Part shown: positions 54,844 to 63,578 of the stretch, piece after piece | Numbering within the stretch: the stretch's first letter is position 1 | Layout: each line of letters starts with the position of its first letter | Position numbers and translations under genes: made by a program | NCBI RefSeq assembly: GCF_003316765.1 | Contig: NZ_NIJF01000066.1 | Span: 161,523-225,522 of the forward strand | Reading direction: 5' to 3' | From: Bacillus sp. P14.5 | GTDB lineage: Bacteria > Bacillota > Bacilli > Bacillales > Bacillaceae_B | Length of the DNA: 64,000 bases | The notes under the pieces: generated by a model | The model's input: the letters and a program-made list of their open reading frames with translations, nothing else | Told to the model about the DNA's origin: nothing | Database searches by the model: none

Positions 54844-55782
54844 ATGAAAGATCAAATTATCGAGATGATTAAAGAATATCAAACCATCATCGTGCACCGC
54901 CATGTCAGGCCGGATCCGGATGCATACGGGTCTCAGGGAGGGCTGGTGGAAATCCTGAGAGCCTCCTTCCCGGATAAGAATATTTATGCTGTTGGAAAAG
55001 AAGAACCGACACTGCATTACCTTAGAAGGCTGGACATAATTGAGGATAGTGTTTTTAAAGATGCTTTGATCATTGTCTGTGATACAGCCAACTCAGCGAG
55101 GATCTGTGATGACCGTTACAAGCTGGGTGATAAGCTCATCAAGATCGATCATCATCCTAACGAAGATCCTTATGGTGATTTATTATGGGTGGATACAGAG
55201 GCAAGCTCGGTCAGCGAAATGATCTATATGTTCTATCAGCATGGAAAAGATAAAGGACTCCAAATGACTGATGAAGCGGCCCGGCTGCTCTATGGGGGAA
55301 TCGTCGGGGATACCGGAAGATTTCTATATCCAAGCACGACTCAGCGCACATTTGATGTAGCGGGAGAGCTCATCCGTTATGATTTCGACCGCAATGAGCT
55401 CTATAATAAAATGTATGAAGCTGATCCACAGGTGATTAAATTAGAAGGATATGTTCTCCAAAATTATGAGATGCTCGAGAATAACGTCGGGTGCATGACG
55501 ATCACAAAGGAAATCCTTCAGCAATTCAAACTAGTTCCAGCTGAAGCGTCCCTTCTTGTAAGCTCACTCGGGAATGTAAGAGGAATCAAGGCCTGGGTCT
55601 TCTTTATAGAAGAGGCAGACCAGATCCGGGTTCGCTTCAGGTCAAAAGGTCCGGTGATCAATACTGTCGCCAAAAAGTATAATGGAGGCGGACATCCCCT
55701 GGCAGCAGGAGCTTCCATTTATGACTGGGCACAAAAGGATGAAGTTCTGGAAGACTTGATGCAGGTTTGTGCAGAGAATTGA
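54844..55782 (+). CDS. nrnA: Bifunctional oligoribonuclease / pAp phosphatase NrnA
   Basis: DHH/DHHA1 phosphoesterase of 312 residues that degrades nano-RNAs and dephosphorylates 3',5'-pAp. DHH-type motifs: HRHVRPDPDAYGSQGGL near 18, VCDTAN near 79, KIDHHPNED near 99; DHHA1 motif GGGHPLAAGAS near 280. AAAGGAG precedes the start at 54844. Synteny matches B. subtilis ytqI. Terminator lies right after the stop. Confidence 0.94.
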   Translation: MKDQIIEMIKEYQTIIVHRHVRPDPDAYGSQGGLVEILRASFPDKNIYAVGKEEPTLHYLRRLDIIEDSVFKDALIIVCDTANSARICDDRYKLGDKLIKIDHHPNEDPYGDLLWVDTEASSVSEMIYMFYQHGKDKGLQMTDEAARLLYGGIVGDTGRFLYPSTTQRTFDVAGELIRYDFDRNELYNKMYEADPQVIKLEGYVLQNYEMLENNVGCMTITKEILQQFKLVPAEASLLVSSLGNVRGIKAWVFFIEEADQIRVRFRSKGPVINTVAKKYNGGGHPLAAGASIYDWAQKDEVLEDLMQVCAEN

Positions 55783-55797
55783 TAAATGAAAATCAGA

Positions 55798-55832
55798 AGA
55801 GGGGATTCGCCTGGCGATGACCCTCTGTTTTA
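55798..55832 (+). terminator. Terminator of nrnA
   Basis: AGAGGG / CCCTCT outer stem with inner CGCC/GGCG, T-rich tail. The 98-codon frame that covers it is not a gene. Confidence 0.75.
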
Positions 55833-56159
55833 TTTAGCCGGGGTTTCTGGACATCTAAACTATATATTCGGGAGAGATATAGTAAAAGAGTTTATGCAGA
55901 CCTGTGAAGTGATAAATGAAGAGAATGAATACTTCAAGAAGGCTTCTGGAGAATTGCGACTGCACAAAAAAAGAGAAGCAGCCAGCTTTTCTAAAGTCTG
56001 TATTCTAAAAGATTGCTGTTTTTTTGCTATTTTCCCCTCCTCCGCATTTTATATAGTAGGAATGCCGCTTGGAAGCTGTTGAGTTTCCTTCTGCCCAGCC
56101 TGTATAAAAAGTGGAAGCCTAGGTAAATCCCCTGTCAGGCAGATAAACACCCTATTATA

Positions 56160-56512
56160 ATCCGGAAAACGTCTTATAGTATAGTGATTAGCGAGTAAAC
56201 ACCCTAGTATAATCAGAAAAACGTCTTATAGTATGGTGATTAGCGAGTAAACACCCTAGTATAATCAGAAAAACGTCTTATAGTATGGTGATTAGCGAGT
56301 AAACACCCTAGTATAATCAGAAAAACGTCTTATAGTATGGTGATTAGCGAGTAAACACCCTATTATAATCAGGAAAACGTCTTATAGTATAGTGATTAGC
56401 GAGTAAACACCCTAGTATAATCAGAAAAACGTCTTATAGTATAGTGAATAGCCCGAAAACACCCCATTTTAATCAGGAAAACGTCTTATAGTATGATGAA
56501 TAGCGGATAAAC
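56160..56512. repeat. 52-bp tandem array (array J)
   Basis: Seven units aligned on GTCTTATAGT at 56171, 56223, 56275, 56327, 56379, 56431 and 56483, exactly 52 bp apart. Each carries an imperfect inverted pair, CACCCTAGTATAA with TTATAGTATGGTG (11 of 13), 13 nt apart. It fills the convergent gap between nrnA and ytrI. Confidence 0.93.
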
Positions 56513-56594
56513 GCCCTATTCATACAAAACAATATTAAACAGCATCCCAAAAAGCTTATAAGGTTGCCACGCAAAGCGTTTATTAACTTCAATA

Positions 56595-56623
56595 GAAAAA
56601 AGACCCGCCACCAAGCGGGTCTT
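56595..56623 (-). terminator. Terminator of ytrHI
   Basis: AAGACCCGC / GCGGGTCTT stem and T-run in minus orientation. Confidence 0.85.
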
Positions 56624-56633
56624 AACTGCTTTA

Positions 56634-57140
56634 CTACCCGTCATACTCCAGTTCCAGGAAAATCTGGATAACGGTATAAAAATAGATTTCCTTTATTTTT
56701 ACTTTGTACCTCTTATCATTGATCCGCAGAGTTTTGTTTTCGATTGTTTTTTTGACGAGGTCCTTGTTTTTGTAAACAGAATCCAGGTCTTTTGCAAGCA
56801 GGGGGCTGAGATCTGATTTGATTTCCTCTTCTGCTTCAAAAATGCTGAGTGAATCATTGATTTTGAATTCTTTTGCGTTGACAATTTCCAGTTTGATGTC
56901 CTGGATGGTCAGCAGTTTGCTGTTTTCTTTATTCAGTTCTTTGAAGTCCTCCTGCCAATGGGAGATGTCCACTTCTAAATCCTCTATTGTTTTTTGCTGC
57001 GTTTCTATAAGGAACGTCTGCTCCTCCTGCAGGACACCGAACATGAACAAGAAAATGCTCCAGCTGATGACCCCGCCGATCAGAGCGCCTGCAAAGAATC
57101 TCTGCCAAGAAGGCTGCCTGTAATACGGAGGAATTCTCAT
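56634..57140 (-). CDS. ytrI: Sporulation membrane protein YtrI
   Basis: Protein of about 168 residues: one transmembrane segment (about 15-37, FFAGALIGGVISWSIFLFMFG), a coiled-coil stretch (about 38-75) and a C-terminal domain outside the membrane. It is known with YtrH as a mother-cell protein needed for efficient sporulation. The ATG at 57140 overlaps the ytrH stop by 4 bp; an upstream in-frame start is inside ytrH and unlikely. Confidence 0.88.
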   Translation of the reverse strand: MRIPPYYRQPSWQRFFAGALIGGVISWSIFLFMFGVLQEEQTFLIETQQKTIEDLEVDISHWQEDFKELNKENSKLLTIQDIKLEIVNAKEFKINDSLSIFEAEEEIKSDLSPLLAKDLDSVYKNKDLVKKTIENKTLRINDKRYKVKIKEIYFYTVIQIFLELEYDG

Positions 57141-57472
57141 GAGGAAATATGCTCCTGTGTAAGCCAAAAAATGAATAGTGCTGCTGTCTGGGCCCCTCCC
57201 ATTGCAGAAAGGATCAAAAGGAACTGTTTAAAAACCTCTTTGGTTTCACCGTTCAGGAATCCTTTTTCAAAACTGTACAGAGTATCAAAGGTTCCGCCGA
57301 TGGCCGCGATGATGGCCCATATCCTCAGTATTCTGGACAGCCGTGAAATTTCCGTAAGGAGCGGCTGGCCTGTCATGAATGCCGCAAGTCCTCCCAGCAG
57401 GCATCCCCCAAGAAGAACCCCCAATGCAATGAAATAACTTTTGAAAAGCTCCGGGAAGAAAGCTTCAGCCAT
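57137..57472 (-). CDS. ytrH: Sporulation protein YtrH
   Basis: Small membrane protein of about 111 residues with three hydrophobic segments (LFKSYFIALGVLLGGCLLGG first). Partner of YtrI in spore formation. The ATG at 57472, 9 nt after GGAG, is preferred to the TTG at 57481. A possible SigE promoter is just upstream. It overlaps ytrI by 4 bp. Confidence 0.88.
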   Translation of the reverse strand: MAEAFFPELFKSYFIALGVLLGGCLLGGLAAFMTGQPLLTEISRLSRILRIWAIIAAIGGTFDTLYSFEKGFLNGETKEVFKQFLLILSAMGGAQTAALFIFWLTQEHISS

Positions 57473-57515
57473 TCTTATCAACTCCGAAAATAGTAATTTT
57501 TTTCATCAGGCGAGA

Positions 57516-57546
57516 ATCGTATAAAAGTCCTCCCTCTATATATATG
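57516..57546 (-). promoter_or_regulatory. Possible SigE-type promoter of ytrHI
   Basis: Minus strand reads ATATATA, about 13-16 bp, then TATACGAT, a weak match to the SigE pattern. Supported mainly by the known mother-cell role of ytrHI. Confidence 0.3.
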
Positions 57547-57662
57547 GGACGGGCCGCTGACATATGAAGAATAAGAGACATGAAAAAAGCGAACATATTT
57601 TCTTTTTCCTTATAGTTTCTTATAATGAAAGGAGGAGTATGTGAAAAGGAGTGTGAGTGCTC

Positions 57663-60600
57663 ATGTCGTTTGTCCACTTGCAGGTGTCAAGCGCGTTCAG
57701 TTTATTGTCGAGCACAGCATCGGTCAAATCGCTTGTACAAAAAGCTGTACAGCAGCAGTATCGTGCTATCGCCATCACAGATCGAAACGTGATGTATGGG
57801 GTCATTCCGTTTTATCAGGAGTGCCGGAAGAACTGCATAAAGCCGATCATTGGGATGACTGTAGATGTGATGAGTGAAAGTGAGGATAGAAGCTTTCCGC
57901 TTGTGCTGCTTGCTAAAAATAATGCGGGATATGGAAACCTCTTAAAGATTTCCAGCGTGATTGGAACGAAATCCCCTGAAGGAATTCCCTACAAATGGCT
58001 GAAAGGGTACGGTAATGGCCTGATTGGGATCACCCCTGGAATCAAAGGAGAAATAGAACAGGGATTGCTTGCGGGATCTCATGAAAATGCAGAGGCCGCC
58101 TGCGTCAGGATGCAGAAAGTGTTTGGAAAGGATTCTTTTTATTTTTCGCTTCAAAATCATGGACTTCAAGATGAACGGATAATAGAGGAAGGCTTTCAGA
58201 AATTAAGTCAAAAGCACGGAGTCAAACAGATTGTGACCAATGATGTCCAGTTTGTTGAAAAAGAGGATGCGTTCGCTCAGGAATGCCTGCTGGCAATCAG
58301 GGACGGAGTCAAATTAGCGGATGATGAGCGTGAAACTCTTCCAAATGATCAGTACTATTTCAAGAGCAAGGATGAAATGCTTGAGTTGTTTGGCAGGCAT
58401 GTGGATGCCTTGGAAAATACAATGAATGCAGCGAATGAATGCAATGTGGAGATCGCTTTCAATCAAAATCTGCTGCCCAAGTATCCTTTGCCGCCTGGTG
58501 AATCAGCTGACCAATACTTAGAGAAAGTGTGTTTGCAGGGGCTTAAGGAGCGGGGGCTCGAGAACACTGGTATATATATGGATAGACTGAAATATGAGTT
58601 ATCAGTCATCCTCAAAATGAATTTCAGTGATTATTTCCTGATTGTATGGGACTTCATGAAGTTTGCCCGCGAGCAACATATTTTAACAGGACCGGGGAGG
58701 GGATCTGCAGCGGGTTCCCTCGTTGCCTATATCCTCAAGATCACCGATGTAGATCCGATTGTTCATGGCTTGTTGTTTGAAAGGTTCCTTAACCCGGAAA
58801 GAATCTCAATGCCTGATATCGATATTGATTTTCCCGATTATAGGCGGGAAGAAGTCATTGAATATGTGCATCAAAAATACGGAGATCTGCATGTTGCCCA
58901 GATCATCACTTTCGGGACCCTTGCGGCAAAAGCGGCCCTGAGAGATACAGCAAGGGTGTTCGGCTTTAATTCCAAGGAACTGGAGCAGCTGTCTAAGTTT
59001 GTTCCCTCCCGGCATGGCTTGTCCTTAAAGTCTGCGTACGATGAGTCGGCGGAGTTTAGAGACTTCATCAATGAGTCACAGCACAAGCAGAGGCTTTTCC
59101 AGACAGCCCTTAAGCTGGAGGGGCTTCCACGCCATGCTTCTACCCATGCGGCAGGGGTCATCATCAGTGAAAGGCCGCTTGTAGATTTGATTCCCATCCA
59201 GGCGGGTCAAGGAGACGTCCATCTGACTCAATATCCAATGGAGGTATTGGAAGAAATCGGGCTTTTAAAAATGGATTTTCTCGGCCTGAGGAACTTAACG
59301 ATTCTGGACAGGATCGTTTCATCCATACGAAAGGGTACGGGAAAGAAATTCTCGCTGGATGCTCTTCCGCAGAATGATGAAAAAACATTCCAGCTTCTGA
59401 GCCAAGGAAGAACGGATGGGGTATTTCAGCTGGAATCGGATGGCATGAAAAATGTATTGGTGAAGTTGAGACCCACTTCTTTCGAGGATATCGTGGCGGT
59501 CAATGCTTTGTTCAGGCCAGGCCCAATGGAAAACATTCCATTGTTCATATCCAGGAAACATGGAGAGGAAAGCATAGACTATCCCCATTCCGATCTAAAG
59601 GAAATCCTCGGAATCACATACGGAGTCATCGTCTATCAGGAGCAAATTATGCAAATTGCTTCCAAAATGGCCGGTTTCTCTTTAGGGGAAGCCGATTTGC
59701 TGCGCAGGGCGGTCAGCAAGAAGAAACGGGATGTCCTGGACAGTGAACGAAAGCATTTCATCGACGGGGCATTAAAGAAAGGATATACGTTTGAAACGGC
59801 AGAGAAAATATATGATTTGATTGTAAGGTTCGCCAACTACGGCTTTAACCGTTCACACGCGGTTGCCTACAGTATGATCGCCTACCAGCTTGCCTACTTG
59901 AAAGCGAACTACCCTTCGTACTTTCTTGCCGCTCTGCTCACATCGGTGATCGGGAATGATGCCAAGGTTGCACAATATATCCGTGAGGCGAAACAGAATG
60001 ATATTGATATCCTTCCGCCTTCAATCAATCTCAGTCAATTTCCTTTCAAAGTCGAAAAAAGGGGCATTCGCTACAGTCTGGGAGCGATCAGGGGTGTAGG
60101 GGCGGCAGCGCTGAAGGAAATCTATAAAGAGCGGCAGGGAAAGCCTTTTGCTGATTTGTTTGATCTCTGCTTAAGGGTATCTGTGAAAGCTGTCAATCGA
60201 AAGACGCTTGAAGCTCTTGTATTTTCTGGAGCACTGGATGACTTTGGTGAAGACCGGGCTACTCTGCTGGCAAGTCTAGATGTAGCTATTGAGCATTCTG
60301 AATTGGTCCGCCCGCGTGATCAGGAATATGACTTGTTCGAGGAGGAGGAGGCTTTTTTCCTGAAGCCCAAGTACACAGTAGTCGAGGATATGCCTCTTGA
60401 GAAGAAGCTGGAATACGAAAAACAGGTGCTCGGATTGTACTTGTCAGACCACCCAGTTTCACCCTTTGAAAAGTTATTCAAAGACATCTCTGCCATTGAC
60501 CTTTTCGACCTTGAAGCGGGAAACAAAAATATCAGGGCAGGAGTCTATATCACTTCATTGAAGACGATCCGGACCAAAAAAGGCGAGGTAATGGCGTTCA

Positions 60601-61016
60601 TTACCGCAAGTGATTCCAGCGGTGAAATGGAAGGCGTTGTTTTCCCCAATGCGTATAAGCAGTATTCTGCTTTGATTAAAGAAGGAAATATCCTCATGCT
60701 CGAGGGCTCTGTTGAAGAGCGGAATGATAAGATCCAGCTGCTGGTCAATAAAGCCTTCTCTATAGAAGAGGTAAAGTCACTATCCGATGAAATCAACAGG
60801 AGACTCTATCTGAAGGTGGATCATTCTGCTGGGGAAGCCATAGAAGCAGTGAAGAGAATTTTGAAGAAGTATAAGGGCAAGGTACCTGTCATCATCCATT
60901 TCGATGGAGAAAACAGAACGGTTCAGCTTCCGAATAACCAGTGGGTGAATCCATCGGCCGAATGCTTGCGTGAATTAAAGGAAGCTCTGGGAGAGAAAAA
61001 TACAGTCCTGAAGTGA
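57663..61016 (+). CDS. dnaE: DNA polymerase III alpha subunit DnaE
   Basis: Replicative polymerase of about 1117 residues that extends RNA primers for the lagging strand in Bacillus. N-terminal PHP domain (about 1-200, ITDRNVMYG), the polymerase core with GRGSAAGSLVAYIL near 345 and the catalytic PDIDIDF near 383, HASTHAAGVII near 486, then helix-hairpin-helix and OB-fold parts. No 3'-5' exonuclease domain, so it is DnaE, not PolC. The start MSFVHLQVSS at 57663 matches homologues; GTG at 57657 is also possible since it is 5 nt after AAGGAG. Confidence 0.95.
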   Translation: MSFVHLQVSSAFSLLSSTASVKSLVQKAVQQQYRAIAITDRNVMYGVIPFYQECRKNCIKPIIGMTVDVMSESEDRSFPLVLLAKNNAGYGNLLKISSVIGTKSPEGIPYKWLKGYGNGLIGITPGIKGEIEQGLLAGSHENAEAACVRMQKVFGKDSFYFSLQNHGLQDERIIEEGFQKLSQKHGVKQIVTNDVQFVEKEDAFAQECLLAIRDGVKLADDERETLPNDQYYFKSKDEMLELFGRHVDALENTMNAANECNVEIAFNQNLLPKYPLPPGESADQYLEKVCLQGLKERGLENTGIYMDRLKYELSVILKMNFSDYFLIVWDFMKFAREQHILTGPGRGSAAGSLVAYILKITDVDPIVHGLLFERFLNPERISMPDIDIDFPDYRREEVIEYVHQKYGDLHVAQIITFGTLAAKAALRDTARVFGFNSKELEQLSKFVPSRHGLSLKSAYDESAEFRDFINESQHKQRLFQTALKLEGLPRHASTHAAGVIISERPLVDLIPIQAGQGDVHLTQYPMEVLEEIGLLKMDFLGLRNLTILDRIVSSIRKGTGKKFSLDALPQNDEKTFQLLSQGRTDGVFQLESDGMKNVLVKLRPTSFEDIVAVNALFRPGPMENIPLFISRKHGEESIDYPHSDLKEILGITYGVIVYQEQIMQIASKMAGFSLGEADLLRRAVSKKKRDVLDSERKHFIDGALKKGYTFETAEKIYDLIVRFANYGFNRSHAVAYSMIAYQLAYLKANYPSYFLAALLTSVIGNDAKVAQYIREAKQNDIDILPPSINLSQFPFKVEKRGIRYSLGAIRGVGAAALKEIYKERQGKPFADLFDLCLRVSVKAVNRKTLEALVFSGALDDFGEDRATLLASLDVAIEHSELVRPRDQEYDLFEEEEAFFLKPKYTVVEDMPLEKKLEYEKQVLGLYLSDHPVSPFEKLFKDISAIDLFDLEAGNKNIRAGVYITSLKTIRTKKGEVMAFITASDSSGEMEGVVFPNAYKQYSALIKEGNILMLEGSVEERNDKIQLLVNKAFSIEEVKSLSDEINRRLYLKVDHSAGEAIEAVKRILKKYKGKVPVIIHFDGENRTVQLPNNQWVNPSAECLRELKEALGEKNTVLK

Positions 61017-61137
61017 CTCTGCTTCCTTATTTGCGGGGAATTTTGTTCGGAGAGCAACACCCCTGGCGCACAGCTTAAACACAGCATGGCAGGAATAGAA
61101 GATTATATGATGAAGCTTCAGGGCTTAGTTGAAATAC

Positions 61138-61167
61138 AAAACACCGCCATGTATTGGTGGTGTTTTG
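61138..61167 (+). terminator. Terminator of dnaE
   Basis: AAAACACCGCC / GGTGGTGTTTT stem; 120 nt beyond the dnaE stop. Nothing else recognisable lies in the 61017-61366 gap. Confidence 0.75.
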
Positions 61168-61366
61168 CTGGTTTACCCGTCTTATTTCTTTTAAAGGGAA
61201 TGGGTACAAATAGCAAAAAATCGTTTCCTGCAAGACCATCGGAACCCCGCACCTGTAGTTGATATCAACTTTTATGTTTACGATAACAAAATTTGATTTG
61301 AAGAAGTAATTTAATAGTATTTCCTTTACTTCATTAAGCATTTATTATATTGTTTAAAGGGAAATA

Positions 61367-61381
61367 GGTGGTCTGACCACC
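61367..61381. promoter_or_regulatory. GntR/FadR-type operator upstream of malic enzyme
   Basis: Perfect palindrome GGTGGTCTGACCACC. Its centre TGGTCTGACCA fits the FadR-subfamily pattern TNGTNNNACNA. It is 66 bp before the malic enzyme start and its linked regulator lies downstream. Confidence 0.6.
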
Positions 61382-61447
61382 CTAGAATAAAATGATTTCA
61401 TTACAATACATTACCTATAAAAGCAGATACTTAAGGAGTGAACAAGC

Positions 61448-62686
61448 TTGTCATTACGTGAAGAAGCGTTGCACATGCACAGAATTAACCAAGGGAAACT
61501 GGAAACGACAGCAAAAGTAGAGGTCAAAAATGCAAAAGATTTAAGCTTGGCTTACTCCCCGGGTGTAGCGGAACCTTGTAAAGTGATTTACGACAAACCT
61601 GAAACGGTTTATGAATATACAATGAAAGGCAACATGGTAGCGGTTGTATCCGATGGTACTGCTGTCCTTGGACTAGGGAATATCGGTCCATCTGCGGCAC
61701 TTCCTGTGATGGAGGGAAAAGCTGTTCTGTTCAAGAGTTTTGCAGGAGTGGATGCTTTCCCAATCTGTCTTGATACCAATGATGTGGACAAGATTGTCGA
61801 AACCGTTAAATTGATGGAGCCGACATTCGGCGGTGTGAATTTGGAGGATATAGCCGCACCGAATTGCTTTGTGATAGAAGAACGATTAAAAAAAGAAACC
61901 AATATTCCAATTTTCCACGACGACCAGCATGGAACGGCTATCGTAACAGCTGCGGGTCTTGTGAATGCTTTGAAAATTGTTGGCAAAAAAATGTCTGAGA
62001 TCAAGGTAGTTGCCAATGGAGCGGGCGCAGCCGGAATTGCTATCATAAAGCTTCTTCATAACTACGGTGTCCGCGATATCGTCATGTGCGATACAAGGGG
62101 AGCCATTTATGAAGGTCGTCCTAATGGCATGAATGATATTAAGGATGAAGTAGCCAAGTTTACGAACCGCAATCGTATCGAAGGCAGCTTGGAGGATGTT
62201 ATCAAGGATGCAGACGTATTCATTGGCGTTTCGGTAGCCGGAGCCCTTAACGAAGACATGGTGCGTTCCATGAATGATGATCCAGTTATTTTCGCCATGG
62301 CCAATCCCGTACCGGAAATCATGCCTGAGGATGCAAAATCTGCGGGAGCAAAGGTAGTGGGGACGGGCAGATCCGATTTTCCTAACCAGGTAAATAATGT
62401 CCTTGCTTTCCCGGGGATTTTCAGGGGTGCGCTGGATGTACGCGCCACTCACATCAATGAGAAAATGAAACAGGCTGCAGTGGAAGCCATTGCAGGGCTT
62501 GTAGCCGAAAAAGATCTGAATGAGGACTATGTCATCCCTGCCCCATTTGATGCCCGTGTCGCACCAGCCGTAGCGGCAGCCGTGGCCCAGGCTGCGATGG
62601 AAACAGGTGTCGCAAGGCAAAAAGTCGACCCTGAAGAAGTACGCAGAAAAACTGAACAACTGGCAGTCATCGGAAAGGGTGAATGA
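61448..62686 (+). CDS. ytsJ: NADP-dependent malic enzyme
   Basis: Converts malate to pyruvate and CO2. The 412 residues have the N-terminal malic domain (LAYSPGVAEPCKVIYDKP, then the catalytic region IPIFHDDQHGTAIV near 153) and an NAD(P)-binding domain (VVANGAGAAGIAIIKLL near 186). TTG start at 61448, 9 nt after AAGGAG. It overlaps the following GntR gene by 4 bp (ATGA) and lies upstream of accD, so malate-derived pyruvate, NADPH and fatty-acid synthesis may be co-regulated. Confidence 0.94.
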   Translation: MSLREEALHMHRINQGKLETTAKVEVKNAKDLSLAYSPGVAEPCKVIYDKPETVYEYTMKGNMVAVVSDGTAVLGLGNIGPSAALPVMEGKAVLFKSFAGVDAFPICLDTNDVDKIVETVKLMEPTFGGVNLEDIAAPNCFVIEERLKKETNIPIFHDDQHGTAIVTAAGLVNALKIVGKKMSEIKVVANGAGAAGIAIIKLLHNYGVRDIVMCDTRGAIYEGRPNGMNDIKDEVAKFTNRNRIEGSLEDVIKDADVFIGVSVAGALNEDMVRSMNDDPVIFAMANPVPEIMPEDAKSAGAKVVGTGRSDFPNQVNNVLAFPGIFRGALDVRATHINEKMKQAAVEAIAGLVAEKDLNEDYVIPAPFDARVAPAVAAAVAQAAMETGVARQKVDPEEVRRKTEQLAVIGKGE

Positions 62687-63324
62687 TCCAAGGGATGGAT
62701 TCACCAAAACCAAACTCAAAGGTATTCATTGAAATTGTCAATAGAATCAGGGAGATGATTTCCGTTGACGGCTTACAGCCGGGAGATAAGATCCCTTCCG
62801 AAAGAGAGTTGTCAGAACGCCTGAAAGCAGGGCGTTCTTCTATTCGAGAAGCTTTAAGGGCCCTGGAGCTGCTTGGTCTGATTGAAACCAGGCGGGGTGA
62901 AGGGACTTTTTTGAAAGACTTCCGCAATCATCATTTAGTGGAGCTGCTCGGGACTTTTATCCTGAAGGACGGCCAGGCAAAAGGGGATGTCCTGCTGACT
63001 AAAGAGTGGCTTGAAAAAGAGAGCCTTAGAACCATTTTGGATTCTGGCATAAGCCTGGAAGGTCTGCAAAATTCCCTGGCATCCCGTGAGCATCAAACTG
63101 TAGACAGTTTTCTCAGGGAGGTCATCCTTCAATCAGGAAATCTTTTGGCGGGAAAGATCTGGTATATACTCTCCCAATATGGAGCGATGGTAGAGAGCGC
63201 GGTACCGATGGATGATGAGAAACAGAAAGTATGTGAGGGACTAATAGATTCCCTTCGTGCAAAGCGGGAAAATGAGATGTGGGAGTATTACCACACTCTG
63301 AAAACCACGAACCGAAGGCAATAA
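62683..63324 (+). CDS. GntR/FadR-subfamily regulator
   Basis: Regulator of 213 residues. The winged helix is typical (LQPGDKIPSERELSERLKAG, then RSSIREALRALELLGLIETRRG). The C-terminal helical effector domain looks shorter and less conserved than full FCD domains. Its ATG at 62683 overlaps the malic enzyme stop, so translation is coupled. Placed between malic enzyme and accD, it probably controls this unit through the palindrome at 61367. The ligand is unknown. Confidence 0.85.
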   Translation: MIQGMDSPKPNSKVFIEIVNRIREMISVDGLQPGDKIPSERELSERLKAGRSSIREALRALELLGLIETRRGEGTFLKDFRNHHLVELLGTFILKDGQAKGDVLLTKEWLEKESLRTILDSGISLEGLQNSLASREHQTVDSFLREVILQSGNLLAGKIWYILSQYGAMVESAVPMDDEKQKVCEGLIDSLRAKRENEMWEYYHTLKTTNRRQ

Positions 63325-63547
63325 TATATAAACAAGTTAGATTTACAAGGCAGAAAATTGTCGAGAAAATGCCGACATGTTCCTACATCTTTTTTGGCTG
63401 GATTGATGTAGAGTGTATGAAAGCAAGTCCGATTTAACACAGGCAGGCAAGGCGTTTGAAGGGCAGTTGACCAACTGCCGTCAAAATCAGCCGCATACGA
63501 CCCTATTGCCTGAAGCATAAGAGATTATACGCCCTTTAGGGCAGGAC

Positions 63548-63561
63548 TCATACTAGTATGA
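63548..63561. promoter_or_regulatory. 14-bp palindrome at the accD ribosome site
   Basis: TCATACTAGTATGA ends 2 nt before AAGGAGG. It could be an operator or an RNA hairpin that affects accD translation. The gap 63325-63547 also contains a CTACATC/GATGTAG hairpin and no gene. Confidence 0.4.
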
Positions 63562-63578
63562 ATAAGGAGGTTTCCCTT

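Noticed and set aside
55786-56082. 98-codon frame after nrnA
   Set aside because: Covers the nrnA terminator, has no ribosome site and low-complexity composition.
57641-57877. 78-codon frame starting at a GTG with a strong ribosome site before dnaE
   Set aside because: Runs in a different frame through the conserved dnaE N terminus; the strong AAAGGAGG could be a decoy or leader signal, but the product has no recognisable features.
61075-61341. 88-codon minus-strand frame
   Set aside because: Covers the dnaE terminator hairpin; composition does not look like protein and no ribosome site is present.
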